DNA from: Phellopilus nigrolimitatus
Taxonomy: Eukaryota; Basidiomycota; Agaricomycetes; Hymenochaetales; Hymenochaetaceae
Reading direction: 5' to 3'
DNA length: 64,000 nt
Assembly: GCA_021029095.1 (NCBI GenBank)
Contig: JAJOHG010000015.1
Span: forward strand, 62,001-126,000
Below are positions 11,391 through 24,066 of this stretch, in pieces. The notes beneath the pieces were generated by a model that had not been told where the DNA came from, ran no database searches, and was given only the letters and a program-made list of their open reading frames with translations. Position numbers and translations under genes: made by a program. Every line of letters starts with the position of its first letter. Position 1 is the first letter of the stretch.

Positions 11391-12204
11391 ATGTATTTTC
11401 TACTACGATAGCCTTCAAGAGATAGCTTTCAGCCACAACACTGGTGTTTTAAATTTCTGAAATTCTTAACTCTGGCAGACTTATTTAAAGAAAAGCCTTT
11501 TTCTGCCAAATTGCTTGGAATTTAATTCCTATGCCAAAGAACACATTAAATTTTGACCGAATATTTTCTGAAACTTGCTGCTCCTAATAAGGGAATTGCT
11601 TATTAAAATTATATTTATATATAATAACTAACAGTACACCAATTATGTAAGTTCATCTTTATTAGCCTTTTTGCCCATCCACAAGGGTCAGGGGGACCTC
11701 GGAGCTACTGCATAATGTAAAGAATGGTCGCTAGAGAGTATTCTAGGAGCCTTTGGTTAGCTAACTCTGTTTAGCTAACTTAATAGTCGGGGATTGCCGC
11801 ACTGGGCGCCCGGGGCCCGACGGCGGTGCCGCACCATAAGCACTAAGCACATCCCGAGCCGTCGATCGCGCGAATCCCCTTCATGACGTCTTCACGGCCG
11901 GCCATCTGTTCGTGTACGATATGGCTACCAGCTTGGGGATGTTTTTGAATTCTGATCAGCTCTGATGGAATCTGCTGGGGTCACTCTGCAATCCGGTTTT
12001 GATGTCTCCAGTATGACATGCTACAAGGTCTAACCCTACTATCTCTGTTTTCGAAGCTGCCTTATTTTTTAATTGTATGTTAGATCATGTAAATAAAGTG
12101 CTTTGGGCTCGCAGCATACTGAACCCAACATTGGTTACTTCTGTAATGTTTAGGCTTTAAATTCCTTTGTAAAATCAAAGGGCCTTTTTTTACTTTTATG
12201 TGGC
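11391..12204. other. AT-rich non-coding spacer
   Basis: No gene recognised. The first 270 bases are strongly AT-rich, unlike the flanking coding DNA. Around 11,755-11,785 there are two ttagctaact-type repeats. This stretch ends at the point where similarity to the intact aldo/keto reductase gene resumes. Confidence 0.45.
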
Positions 12205-13049
12205 CTGTATTGACATCAACTTGAATTTTGTTCGTATCTTTTTGTTTTGCACAGTCCAGGCGATGCAAAGTAGGCCGTATAGTATTCTTGCGAGACTTTC
12301 TCCTACTGATACTTGACTAGACTATGCGATAACGAACCACCTTACGCCGTTCATCTCGATGCAAAACCATTATAACGTCGTGTACCGTGGAGAGGAGCGC
12401 GAGATGATGCCAACTCTGCAGCACTTCAGAGTGGGATCTATTCCGTGGAGCCCACTTGCACGCGTATTCGTGTGCCGGCCACTCAGCGAACGCTCTCAGA
12501 GGGCCGACAATGACTCGTGAGTAGACCTCGTCCTCATCAATACCTTATTCTTTAGAAATCGTTGATCTAAGCAAAAATCCGATAGCATGATCAAGGGCTA
12601 TGACAATGAGAGCAATCGAGAGGTCACGCGCAGGTACGCATCTTTATTTTCTATGATTCTTGTGAATGCACATGAAATATGCGCCCTTCTACAGAATCGA
12701 AGAGATTGCAAAGAAGAGAGGCCTCTCCATGGCTCAAATCTCTCTTATCTGGGTGATGAACAAAGACCGTATGTATCGTCACCTCCTTTCAGATGCTTTC
12801 CGAGCTCTCGCCTATGATAAAATAACATTCCTCGGTTTTAGTTGTCTCAGCGCCTATAGTGGGCACGACGAATCTGAAGAACCTCGAGGACCTCATCGGT
12901 GCGTAGCTGTATTTTCTGGTCCTCACTTTTTCTGCTGCAGTTTGCTGATTTTTTTCCAACTTGAAGCCGTGGTGAACGAGAAGCTCACGGACGAGGAAAT
13001 GAAGTATCTCGAAGAGCCGTACCAGCCTATGAAATTTTTTGGTCATTAG
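12205..13049 (+). pseudogene. Aldo/keto reductase, 3' half (disrupted paralogue)
   Basis: C-terminal half of the same type of aldo/keto reductase as at 4935-5560. It begins inside an intron: bases from about 12,205 match the intron of the intact gene near 33,780-33,720. It then reads MQNHYNVVYRGEEREMMPTL, SIPWSPLARV, the RIEEIAKKRGLSMAQISLI helix, VSAPIVGTTNLKNLEDLI and the end EEMKYLEEPYQPMKFFGH before a TAG at 13,047. Substitutions at conserved places (HFRVG for HFGVG, ARVFVCRP for ARGYVTRP) suggest relaxed constraint. There is no start codon context and no N-terminus, so it cannot make a functional reductase. Some 3'-UTR similarity to the intact gene persists after the stop. Confidence 0.85.
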
Positions 13050-13692
13050 TTATACAGAATGTAACTTCGAATTGTACACACTTTTTTCAATGTATTCGTG
13101 AAATATCGCAATTTAGATGTCTTGACACAGACGTGAAAACGACGCCCGCCTGCCTACCAAACTGTATACGTTGGGCCAAAATTCCGCTTAGCGACGCCTG
13201 GTCCGTGCACACCCTACTTTTCTATATAAGGCAGGCTCCCAGCACCTGAACAACTCATACTTACCTTGACGGCGCGTTCCCCTTCATGTCTTGGGAGTGT
13301 GGGCTACGGAGGCTGCCCATAGCACGGCGACCCTGTCCTCAGGGGGCCTCCCTAGTTTGCATGGGGTTATATGCCTCATGCACTGTTTCAATATTTTCCA
13401 GTCCCACTTCGGCCCTCGGGCTGGATGGGCTCATTTCTTTTTGCTTTTCTTGGGCTCTAACCCTAACCATACTAATATCCTACCTACATATTTGGAAGCA
13501 AGGCTTTGTTAATGCATTATATTTCTTACCTCGGTCTGCCGTTCTGAGTGCTATGTGCGAATACCACACTGAGTTTGTGGCAGCCTGATATCTTTGTAGT
13601 CGCTGTCCAGATTCCTGAGGATTCATGCAAATTTTACAACCAAGTATGAGTACACAGAAAGCGAGCCCCTATTTCTATTTCTATGACCTGCC
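13050..13692 (+). promoter_or_regulatory. Upstream region of the SH3-PX-BAR gene, with TATA-like box
   Basis: The 640 bp before the sorting nexin start hold a tctatataaggcag box at about 13,220, some 470 bp upstream of the ATG. It could be the gene's own promoter with a long leader, or part of an old LTR; I cannot decide. No coding sequence is recognised. Confidence 0.35.
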
Positions 13693-16600
13693 ATGTCTAC
13701 CTTTCCCCGACGCGTCAAGCTACCCCCTCCAGTGTCTGTAAAGAGTGCCAAACCGCTGCTGACGCGGACGACATCGGATTTCGACGCGGGTATCAACAGC
13801 TCTAACGCTTGGACCGAGCATCTCGAGCGCGAGCTCGATAGTCTCTCGAATTCGTTATCTGACGACGAGAAAGGAGAAAGGCCGAGTGATGCAGGCAGGA
13901 ACGAGAGCGGCGCGCTCGAAGAGCTCGAGCATGGCGAACTGGCAATGGGCAGGCCTGCGCGTGTCCTTTACGACTTTGAGGGCCAGCAGGAGTATCAGGA
14001 GCTCTGTCTGAAGGCGGGTGACGAACTCGAGATCCTGACGGAGGACCTCGAGCTCGCAGACGGTTGGAGCTTTGCACGTATTCCGCTTGGCCTCGAAAAT
14101 GAGGGTGTGGTTGAGCGGGGTAGAGAGGTCGGATTGGTTCCGAGGTCATATTATGCAGTGGGTAGTTTCATTCTAATTATTCCGAGACACGATATTACCT
14201 TACCCCTTCCAGTTTACTACGGACTTCGTCTACTCCCCTAACGCGCAAGAGGAGGATGGCGACAGCCACTTCCTCCGAGCGCGCGACGCGTCGTCGAGCA
14301 CGCTAACGCCGCGCGCCTCCGTCGTTCCCTCTACTCCTCCAGCAGCGCCCCCAGCCGAGTCCGAATTGTCCCCGCGCCCGCCGCTCATACCCCAGAACAC
14401 CGGCGAGTGGTTCCGCCAGCAGCTTCAGCTTTCCGCCGTGCGCAGGAGCCTCCTGGGTGAGAAGAGCCTCAACCGCTTCTCGGCCTTCGTCACGAGCGGC
14501 GCGGAGGCGTTCGTGCTGCAGGGCGCCCCGCCGCCCGCTGCGGCGGCCCCGAAGGCGAAGAAGCCAACGATGGGCGCTAACGGGGAGGTGGACACCGGCC
14601 TCCCGCCTGCGTTGGACTGGCGCCTCTCTGCGTACGTAGGGCATGGAAAAGAGACTAGCGGCGCGAGCGCAGGGAGTGCAGGGAGTGACCCGGACGCGGA
14701 TCCTGATACACATGCGGTCGACTTCGGGCCCGTATGGCGGAGCAAGGTACCGCCGTTCAACGTGCGTGTACACTCACCGGAGAAACGGCAGCCTCAAGGC
14801 GGCGCAGGTGCTGTCGGCGCGTTCACAATGTACAGCGTAACCTCCTCATTCTCCGCCCCCGAGGCCGCCAGCTTCAATCTCGAAGATTCCGAAGACGAGG
14901 ATGAGGTTGAGACAGGAACAAAAGCAGAAGCAGAAATAAAGGCTGAAATAGCCCCTCAGATGATTACAGTCCAGCGGCGCTTTTCGCACTTCGTTTTCCT
15001 GCATACCGCACTCGCGGCGCGCCTGCCGGGCATCGCTCTGCCCGCGCTCCCAGAAAAGCAGTACGCGGGCCGCTTCAGTTCTGAATTCATCGAGGCACGG
15101 CGCGGCGAGCTAGAACGCTACTTGCGCAAAATCGTGCGGCACCCTGTCGCGCGCTATACGGACGTACTTACGTTCTTCCTCAGCTGTGAGAGCGAGGTGG
15201 TGCGTTGATTCTGCGCCTATGATTTTCTTTCTGTGTAAGCTCTATGGAAGATTGGACGAACTCATGAGTCGCATAGGAATGGCGCCGCCAGTTGCCGTAC
15301 CACCTCCGACGGCCGCCCGCAGGACCTGCGTTTTACGCGCATGTGTATCACCCTGCGTTCCACTTCGACGCGGAGGACGCAGAAGATACAGTAGAGCGCT
15401 TCGAGAACCATACTCGCGCCGTCGACCGCGGGGTGCAACAGCTGCGCGGCTCGTTCGGCAAAATAAGGAGTGCGCGGGTTGGTAAGTTCAAATCTCTCCC
15501 CCAATGAAATCGACATACTAAACTCGTGGTATCTCGGCTATCGAAAAACTTATATCTGTATTTCCATTCAAGAAATGTCGAACGCCGAGCGCCTGCTTTC
15601 GTACTCCATTCTCTCGCTGATCACCTCCACGCCACTTGCAAGCGCCTCGGGTCTTGACGAGGACGACGACTCAGATGACGATGATGCAGACGATTATCCA
15701 GCGAGCCCGAGCAGTCGTTTCAGGCGGAGCTGTCGGCGGAAGAAGGGCCTGCTGGATTCCGATGGCGCATGGTGCTGGCGGGAGGACTGCGTAGGTCAGA
15801 TTAATTTCGACTTGGTTTCGTTAAATGCCTATGCAGCGCTAATTGACGTATACGGATCTACAACACACAACATGCTAATGTACGCAGATTGTCTGAGGCT
15901 GACCAAGTGCATGCAGAAAACAGCGGAGACGTTTCAAGGCGTCGCTGATTTGTACGATAACCACGTGAGCGTTCTTCGTACCTTGGAATTCTCCTCGTCA
16001 TGTGGGAAGACAAAGGAGCTGCTGACACTGACTCCAAGGCCCTTCGCACCATGCTGGCTACGGAGGACTCGTTTAAAGACGTTGCGCATCCGGACACCGT
16101 TTATTCTGTCAGTATTATAATCCGAATGCACGGTCTTCGGCTATCCTTGTCAGAAACAGTCGTGGTTCAAGCGTAGACTGACGGCTAACATACTTGCCCA
16201 GCCCGTTGTCGACATCCACAAAGCAGCGCTCACGCGGTACAAAGAAGCTTCGTCTACTGCTGCTTCTGCTGCCGCCTCCTCAGGCTCGGGAACCAGCGGC
16301 AACGATAAGGACGATCTGAACGACCCAGGAGAAGTCGCAGCCCGCTGTGAAACTGTGCTAAACACAACGATGGCGGAGTTCGACGTGTATCATACGCAGA
16401 AGCGAGAGGACTTTGCGCGAATCACGACGGGGCACTTGGACGACGAGATCGCGTTCTACGAGAAGGTATGTGCTTTCAACTACTCTTTATTTTTTAACAT
16501 GGAAATAAGACAGCCATTAACCTTCTTATTCCGGGGCGAAAACAAAATCGAACTTAAAGGTCCTCTCGCGCCTCCGAACGACGCGCGCCCTCTTCGACAC

Positions 16601-16859
16601 CCCGCCCGCAGAGCTCGACCTCATCATGCCCGGACCGCGCACTCCCTCCATCTACGAGCGCGACCTCGCGGAACCGCCTCGGAAACGCGCCCCGGACTCG
16701 TTGTCGCAGCCATGTCCGCACCCGCTTGACGCCTCTGCGATGCGCCCGGTCAGTGCAGCGATCCAGGGAGGCGTGGGAATGCTGTTCGGCGCAAGCACAA
16801 ATGGGAAGGCGGAAGGAGAAGTCAGCGGCAGAGGGAGCGTGTTTAGTCGGTTTTGGTAA
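13693..16859 (+). CDS. SH3-PX-BAR sorting nexin (SNX9-like)
   Basis: Protein of 861 residues with the domain order SH3, PX, BAR of the SNX9/18/33 group, acting at membranes in endocytic or endosomal traffic through phosphoinositide binding and curvature. Eight exons fit in frame: 13693-14157, 14213-15196, 15277-15481, 15573-15794, 15888-15964, 16039-16107, 16202-16465, 16560-16859. The SH3 begins near residue 85 (RVLYDFEGQQEYQELCL) and ends EVGLVPRSYY. The PX domain, around residues 350-480, includes RRFSHFVFLHTALAARLPG and RRGELERYLRKIVRHP. The BAR region starts at EWRRQLPYHLRRPPAGPAFY and includes DCLRLTKCMQKTAETFQGVA and EFDVYHTQKREDFARI. A Ser/Pro-rich linker and acidic stretches (an E/D run before the PX, and SDDDDADD in the BAR region) are low complexity. 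It ends at TAA 16,857-16,859. Confidence 0.92.
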
Positions 16860-18012
16860 GAAGGCGAACATTTATTGGGTAACTGATTATATTGTGATGA
16901 CATCTGTAAAACAAGAATAAGATACGGACTAGACGAATTACAATAGTGCGTGCAAGTGCGTGCGAGTCACCAGTAAGATATATTTGTGGTTGCTTATACT
17001 TGCGCGACGCGTCGACATCACGTGTCGCAATTGCGAGCCACAACGACTTGGTTGGTTTTCATCGATGTAATTCGCCTGCATGTATGGAGGTTGATTGTTT
17101 CCACCGCTAAGATATGCCGCAGTGGGGATACAGGGTCTTCAATCATGCTACTTCCAGGCTTATGCCATCATGTCCATTTTTAATATTGTCAGCGCTTAGA
17201 AACTGCAGCAACTTGAACATCTAGAGAGCTTAACTTTGGATTCTAAACGAGGTCGCCCACGATAATAGCCAGTCGTAGGATCTCCGCGAGCACACTGCGA
17301 TCGTGCGGCTGCGCTGCGCTGATACCGATGCTCAAATTTGTGCTTCTGCCAGACTTGTATTGCTGAATAGCCGCGTATTCTATTGTCGCTTTTCCCGGTA
17401 ATCTGTGAACAGAGTGTCCACTCGGGTGCTAGATCTAACTGGTCCGCAAACGTTATCAATGGATTCCGCTCTACGCACTTCAGTCACCTTCGAGTCTCGT
17501 GTGATAAGTTATGCTGCATCCACCCCGCGTTATCAAAGCCTTTCAGATGCAGGAGCTAGCTCAGGTCCTTTTGAACACCTGAATGTGCATTGATAGTGAT
17601 ACAGTGATACTGGCCCGAAGCCCGAAGATGCAGCTGCTTGCGGAACTTCGCGAAGATCATATGATAGAATTTGATCTACCCGCAAAAGCCGAACGTTCCG
17701 GCGGCGCGAGTCGATCACCGTTTGATCAGTTGATGTCTAAAAAAAGATGCCACAGCTTTTCTTTCGACTCGAGCTTGAGAGCTGTTCAAGGACTGTAAAC
17801 AACTGTAGACTCAATGTTCACAGCTTTGTGGCCGATAGTATCGTACACATGAATTCATTTGATTTTCTACAACGCAACATGAGCTACAAGAGCATCGAAC
17901 AACACCGACTTCGAAATCTCATACACTCTATACGAATAGGCCTTTCTACGTTTCTACTCTCTAACAGAGCTCCAAGAATACACAATAAACAGGGGAGTCC
18001 ACCGCCGAGGGT
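16860..18012. other. Tail-to-tail intergenic region
   Basis: 1.15 kb between the convergent sorting nexin and aldo/keto reductase genes. No gene or repeat recognised; it should contain both 3' ends. Confidence 0.5.
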
Positions 18013-19097
18013 TTACTTGCAGTCAGGGAAGCCGAGGGAGCCCCAGCCCGTCCAGCTGGGGTTGCACGCGCGGAAGTGGTGGTCCTTGTCGATGCTCTGC
18101 AGCTCCGCGACCTCCTCGTCGGAAAGGTCGACGATCGTGAAGTTGCTCTCGATGCGGCCCGGCGACACGCTCTTCGGGAGAACGGTCACGCCGGGGCGGT
18201 TCGCCTGAAGCGAGACGAGCAGGTTTGCGGGCGCGACGCCCTTCTTCTCCGCGAGCGCCTTCACGACAGCGTTCGCGAGCAGCGGCGCGCCGTCCGAGCC
18301 GAGCGGCGAGTACGCGGTGAGCACGATGTTGTGCGCCGTGCAGAACGCGACGACGTCGTGCTGCGGGCACGACGGGTGCAGCTCGATCTGGTTGACGGCC
18401 GGGACGACCTTGCCCTTCGTCGGCTGGCTTTCGAGGTACTCGAAGAGGCGGTTGAGGAACTCCACTGAGAAGTTAGAGACGCCTGTGGGGGTCGTCAGAT
18501 AATCGTGGAAAGACAGAAGATCGGATTTGGGGGGACGTACCGATAGCCTTGACCTTTTCGGGGTGCTCTGCATATATCTTCTCCATGGCCTTCCACGTAT
18601 CCAGCCAGTCGATAGATTTGTCCGCGCCAGAAAGGTCCGAGGTCATTGGGGCCGGCCAGTGCATGAGCCCTGGGAAGCGAAACGATAAGCAATGGCATAC
18701 AAGGCGGGTGGCAGACTAAGCAGACTCACAGAGATCAAGGTACGACGTGCCGAGGTTCTTAAGCGAGGAGTCGAGCGCCTTCTCGGGATTGGCGTGGTCG
18801 TTGTTGTTCAGCTTCGTCGTGAGGAATATTTCCTCACGCTTGACGCCGGACGCTGCCAGGCCCTGGCCAACCTCGTTCTCGTTGCCTGCGATTCTATTAT
18901 TGAGCACTAAACATTGCAAGCGCACTTTACTTAAGAGACTCACCGTAGGCAGCTGCGGTGTCGATATGCCTGTATCCGAACTTGAGCGCGTGCGCGACGG
19001 CGAGTTCGACTTGGCCCGGCGCGGACCTCCAGGTGCCGAGGCCAACGGTGGGGATCACCGCACCGGTATTAAGTTTGACAGACTTGGAAGCGGGCAT
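18013..19097 (-). CDS. Aldo/keto reductase, GCY1/YPR1-like, about 302 residues
   Basis: NADP-dependent aldo/keto reductase of the AKR3-like fungal group, reducing aldehydes or ketones in the cytosol. Four exons fit exactly: 19097-18944, 18885-18730, 18669-18541 and 18482-18013. The protein reads [16 protein letters not shown], the Asp/Tyr active-site segment [18 protein letters not shown], catalytic Lys in EIFLTTKL, catalytic His in LMHWP, then VSNFS and AVNQIELHP, and the cofactor-binding segment [14 protein letters not shown]. All four catalytic residues are present and the length is normal for the family. It is a different subfamily from the aryl-alcohol-type reductases elsewhere in the window. 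Upstream lies a 1.5-kb spacer; downstream it converges with the sorting nexin. Confidence 0.93.
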
Positions 19098-20612
19098 TGC
19101 TTGATGATTTTTTCTTGAGTGAGATGGACGCGATGAGGTGGTGGTGAGGTCGATATAGAACGAACGGAACGAACACAGTGGTATTTAACTGTCCGGGTTA
19201 AATTCGTCAGCAAGAGCCATAGAAGCTGATCCTTCCGATAAATGCTCGATAAATGCGCAACCACGTCATGCAAACCCCACATTCCCCAAACCATCCCGCT
19301 CAACGGCCCGAAAGCGGCCCGGCTCAATCGACCGTCTACACAATTTGCAAAATATAAAGTCTTCCTTCTCCAAAAAACGCCGTTATCTCTCAAACTTTCC
19401 ATGTACTTCTAGATGAAATGTGTCTCTATTTCCATGTATGTATAAGATAATTGTTTCGAGAGCAAATCTGTTTGTAAAACTTGGGTCACACAGGTTGCTA
19501 ACGTAAGCACCGCCAAAATGGTCGAGCATAAACCATTGGCTACACCTTATCGCCATCGGAAAAGCTCCGAAATTTTTGAAGGGTACTCAAGTTCGATTGT
19601 ATGGGAATCCTACTGCTCATGCGCCTTTAGGAAAGCCTAAAACATACGATTGTAGATAGAAACCGCCGTGTCTTGACTCTTTAATATAAATTGAATAAGG
19701 TGGCGCTAGCTGTTTGGTTGTGGGTCCATCATACTTTGCAGATGTGGTCACACGGTCATCGTTCTCTCGCACGTATTTTAAGAAAAGCCGGGAATCGATT
19801 CTGCTCTTATCCTTTTACGCCTGGTTCCCACTCGTCGCTGCTGCCCGGAATTACTAGTGCAAAGATCTTCAAGCGCTCAAGCTGTGGCGTCGGTAGGCGA
19901 GCCAAGTACCGACGGAACCTTCTCTAGAATTTGTATCACATTTCTGGTCGTCGTGTTTGCTCTTAAACTCACAGCTGCATGGCTCTGTTATTGCCGTAGA
20001 AGGAGATCGGGCAAAAGAGTGATTCAATTTGAAGCCAGCGCACCTTGTCGTTCTCGTCGACGCCGTCGTTGCTCGACAGAGTTCAGCGCTTTATGACAGC
20101 AACAGATATTTATTCCAACGAGTGCAAGTAGCCCCCGTCTCTTCTTTCTTATTTCTCTTTCTTGCCTAGTTTCATGCGCTACTGCCACTAATATCAATCC
20201 CTTCACATCCATACCTCCCAGGCTCCAGTGGTCAAGGCTCGCGGCGGCGGTGCGGGCGAGCTTGCCGTATCTTCAAGTTCCTCCGGGCTTAGAGATTTAT
20301 TTTCGACGTGTGTTCTTCAGTGGCAGATTTCAAATGGTAATCGAATCCTCTCATTTGATGGTAATATACACGGATTTCAAACAGAATGGAAGGAAGGGGA
20401 TTGAATATTTAAAAAAAGAAAAGAAGGAGCGACATGTATGTCGTTTAAATAATATAACAGGAAAAAGTACACCCAATGAATCGTACACAGACCCTATGTA
20501 TGATATCCAGCTTTGGAGCTGTCCTTTGTATTAATCGGCCACGACCCGATTGGATATGATGCCTTGTAGAAACTTGATGCCAAAGATACATCGCGAGCCG
20601 TAACCCCCGTCC
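19098..20612. other. Intergenic region
   Basis: 1.5 kb with no recognisable gene. It holds the promoter of the aldo/keto reductase at its left end and the 3' flank of the MFS transporter at its right end. Confidence 0.5.
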
Positions 20613-22659
20613 TCAGGCCTTACTCACGCCACCCGCCGGGCCGTACGATGAAGACTGAGAGTCCTTCTCGTCCACCTCATGTATGTCCTCAGATAAGACC
20701 GCCGTGTTCGCCGCCGCCTGCTGCTCGATCTGCTCGAGCGCCTCCGGGCCGTCGAACAGCGCGGATGTCTCTTCAAGTGTGAGGTTCTTCGTCTCGACGA
20801 TGTAGCGGATGCAGTATAAGAGCTCAAAGCCGATCCAGCAGCAGTATACAATCTGCAACGAAGGCGCGGTAAGATGGATGCAAATAAAGTAGAGGCGAAG
20901 AGAAGTGACGAACATAGTATTTCCAGTCGAGGCTGTTGAGAGCGATCGGATTGACGTATTGATTAAAAACGAGTGAAATGGATACGGATAAGTTGAAAAT
21001 CATAAGTCCTTTTGCGCGGAATGCATATGGAAGAATCTCCACGGTATACGACACGATCAAAGGAGTGAATGCAATACTAAGGAACATCCTGTCAGTCACT
21101 TCAAAGCTCCGAGCCAATAAAAGACTCACTCGTAGGCGCCATAGAACAGGAATATGAACACGATAACCGCGTGTGCCGCCGCGGTAGAGCCGTGCTCGGC
21201 AAACAGAGCGGAGCACACAGTCTGCAGAGTGAAGAACACAAGCATACCCGCGCAGGACGAGATGAAAAGTATCCTGCGGCCGATCCGTTCGACAAGGACC
21301 GACGCGACCATCGAGACGAGGAGGTTCCATATCTGCAGGACGCCGTTGATGAGCAGCTGAACAGTTGGGTCGGTGATCCCGATGGCGTCGAACACTTTGT
21401 TCAAGTAGAAAGAGACGAGCCCGGCTCCGGACCATTGTGAGAAGATCGCGATCGCGACAATGATGCGCAGGCGTTTCAAGTTTCCTTTTTTCCGGAAGAA
21501 GGACAGCCACCCGACATTGGCAGCGACCGCTCTGTCGAAGCCTATGGCCGCCTTGATTTCCTCGAATTCATATTGGACCAAGGGATCCTGCCTAAAATAC
21601 GAAAGTGGATCAGCACGAAGTAACAATAGTCGCGAAATACACGTACTCGTTTCCGTCGGCATGATAGTATGCCAGCGTTTTGAGAGCTTGCACATCACGT
21701 CCGTTGGCAACGAGCCACCTTGGGGATTCCGGCGCGAACCACACAAGGCAAACCTGCAGCATTGAAGGCAGGCCCTGGAGGAGCGACGGCAGCCTCCATG
21801 CCCAAGAAGATGGGATTCTGAAGCTACCGAAAGTAGTCCACGCAGCGCTATTGGCATTCACATGGGCATGAGCTTCATCCCCATAAGAAAGAGTAACGAA
21901 CATACACGATAGATCCTGCATACCACAGCGAATTATACATAGATGTCATTGGCGCACGATAAGGCGGATATGCGATCTCAGAAACAAGCATCGGCGCTGA
22001 GTTCTGAGCGAATGTCAAGCCAAAACCGATGAGGAATCTTGGTGCGTAAATTGGTAAGAAATTTGTATGAAGTACGAAACATAAGGACTCACCGAGCTCC
22101 AATAAACATTTTCACTGAGTTTGAGGCTGTTTGGAGAGCTGTTGCTGCGCACATTATTAGTGCTCCGAGGAAGATAGTTCGCCGGCGACCGATTCCGTCA
22201 GAGACATAAGGGGCGAAGGGGTAAGCGCCCAGACAGCCAAGATTCTACGATATAATTCAATGCTTCCGAAGAAGAATACAGTGAGGCAAGGAACGCTGAC
22301 CTGAATGGCGTTAAGAAGACCTAACATCCCACCCGTAGGATGATTAAAGTCGTTCTCCCACTGCGTCAACGACTGCAGCCCGTTCATCATACTCCCATCG
22401 TACCCATTGGTCGAAGACGTGATAAGACTGATAAAATGAAAGATTAGCAAGCTGTGAACGGATGTTCAGGTAGCAAAGGACTCGCAATAGTAAAATCCAT
22501 GCATTCAGGCAGATAAGTCTTCACGGGACATGTCAGTTTCGCCTACGCGATCTACAAAGCAAATGCTGACCTCCAGTTGTTGTGAAACTTGCGGTTCGGA
22601 TCTATCAGGTGTACCCAACCATTCTTGTCGTTGTTGACTAGGACAGCGCCGCCACCCAT
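20613..22659 (-). CDS. MFS sugar transporter (lactose permease-like)
   Basis: Twelve-helix sugar porter of the major facilitator superfamily, similar to fungal lactose permease/hexose transporters of the plasma membrane. It starts at the ATG at 22,659 and reads WRLICLNAWILLLF, then STNGYDGSMMNGLQSL at the end of the first helix, FLIGFGLTFAQNSAPMLVSE, the family signature PESPRWL before the central loop, and GRR at the end of a later helix (VERIGRRILF). The last part is ELLYCIRYIVETKNLTLEE, followed by an acidic cytosolic tail. About nine exons are needed. One intron (22,485-22,428) uses a GC donor followed by GAGT. Its place near reductases and an NRPS-like gene fits uptake or export in the same locus, but this is only positional. 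Confidence 0.9.
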
Positions 22660-24066
22660 AGCGAAGGTCTTGATGAGGGAAAGGGATCGATCGGGTTGTT
22701 CGGAGGTTTTCGAATGGCAAGGCTTAGACGTCCCTTATCCTTTATGCTGCCTCCTTCATGCCGAATTTCAGTGAGAGTAGATGCACATGATAGAAGCACA
22801 TTTCGCCAGGGTTCTTCCTTGATAACTAGCTCTACGCTTCAACGGCGCGGAGTGCATGGGACCAGGCACCCGTCGACGAAGAAGCGGAGACGCTTGACAT
22901 CCTTTAAAGGGTCGGTGAATTTCACATGAGCGTGTGTACGTCAGTAGCATCGAAGAAATAGATGCAGAAATGCAGACATTTTGAGCCGCGAAGTTCGATC
23001 GAGGGTGATCAAATGCTAATCAAGAAAGTGATGCGACTAAGTCCTTCCCATGGATGCGGGACCGCTTGAAAATTTGCTTAAGACATCCCGCAGGTGGAGG
23101 CGGTAGTAGGAGGCTGTAAGTCTGCGGAGCATTAGAGATTCGCCGAGTAATGTGAAATGAAATGCTTCGAAGAAACACGGCAGCGCTGCAATTCCCAAGA
23201 TTCTGGGACGATAATGTTCAACAAGGACAAGTACATCAAATGGGAGAGCCATTCAGTGCACAAACGCCCCAGTACCTTCTCCAATTGAACTCTGTCGACA
23301 GACCCTTTTCTGCCCCCATTTCGTCATCGACGGATAGCGAGATTGTCGCGGAAGGACGCAGATCAAAGGAATCAGAAACATGCTAGTCATGAGTTCTTAA
23401 GGCTGACCCCTAGCTCGAGTTCCAGTTAGTTCGGTGGCGAGGTTCTTCAGGTGCTTCAGGTAGTGTAGGTAGATATGCCCGCTGACAAGATTAGATAACT
23501 GCACATGAAAATAGACATAAAATTAACTGTTATGTCAAATGTGACAAGGGAATGGCATATTCACCACCCTGACACGAGCAACGACAATCCTGTACGTGCA
23601 ATTGGGCACGTTCATGCATCCAATCTTGCCTTTTCGAGGAGACTTCAGGACACTATGGGTACACGCGAAGCATTCACCAGCAGCAAAGAATTCTTGCGGC
23701 ATTTTATCGGTTTTTTCAGAAGATCTATTTTTCAGTGAGATTCAGTGGGAACCTTAAAGAAATTAAAGATGCGGAATCTGACCTTAACAAGCCAGTCGTT
23801 GTATTTCTGAAATTGGAGTCCATCAGACAAGTATGAAAAAAAAAAAAAAGTGTGAAAGTCCATCAACTCAGAAGGGAGAGGATGGCACGCTATACGCAAC
23901 ACAAGTAAATTCTTATACGTGGAGATAATATTATAAAACGTTTTGGAGTGAGGCTTGACACCGTCTTGCCATAAAGATAATGCAATGCGATTTAGATGAT
24001 CGACGGCGAAAGAAAAAAGGGGGAAAATACTGCAGATAATGATGATACCAAGCAAATCAATGACAA
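22660..24066. other. Intergenic region
   Basis: 1.4 kb without a recognisable gene. It contains the transporter promoter at its left and a 14-base A run near 23,840. A few open frames of 60-75 codons show no family features. Confidence 0.45.

Noticed and set aside
13450..13470. Telomere-like ctaaccctaacc
   Set aside because: Only two units, with no further copies nearby; too short to count as an interstitial telomere.
13117..13620. Possible solo LTR with a TATA-like box upstream of the sorting nexin
   Set aside because: I could not find matching ends, a target-site duplication or a second copy in the window; it is kept only as a possible promoter.
14303..14773. 156-codon minus-strand open frame
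   Set aside because: It is antisense to the sorting nexin exon 2, which has a clear SH3-PX reading on the plus strand.
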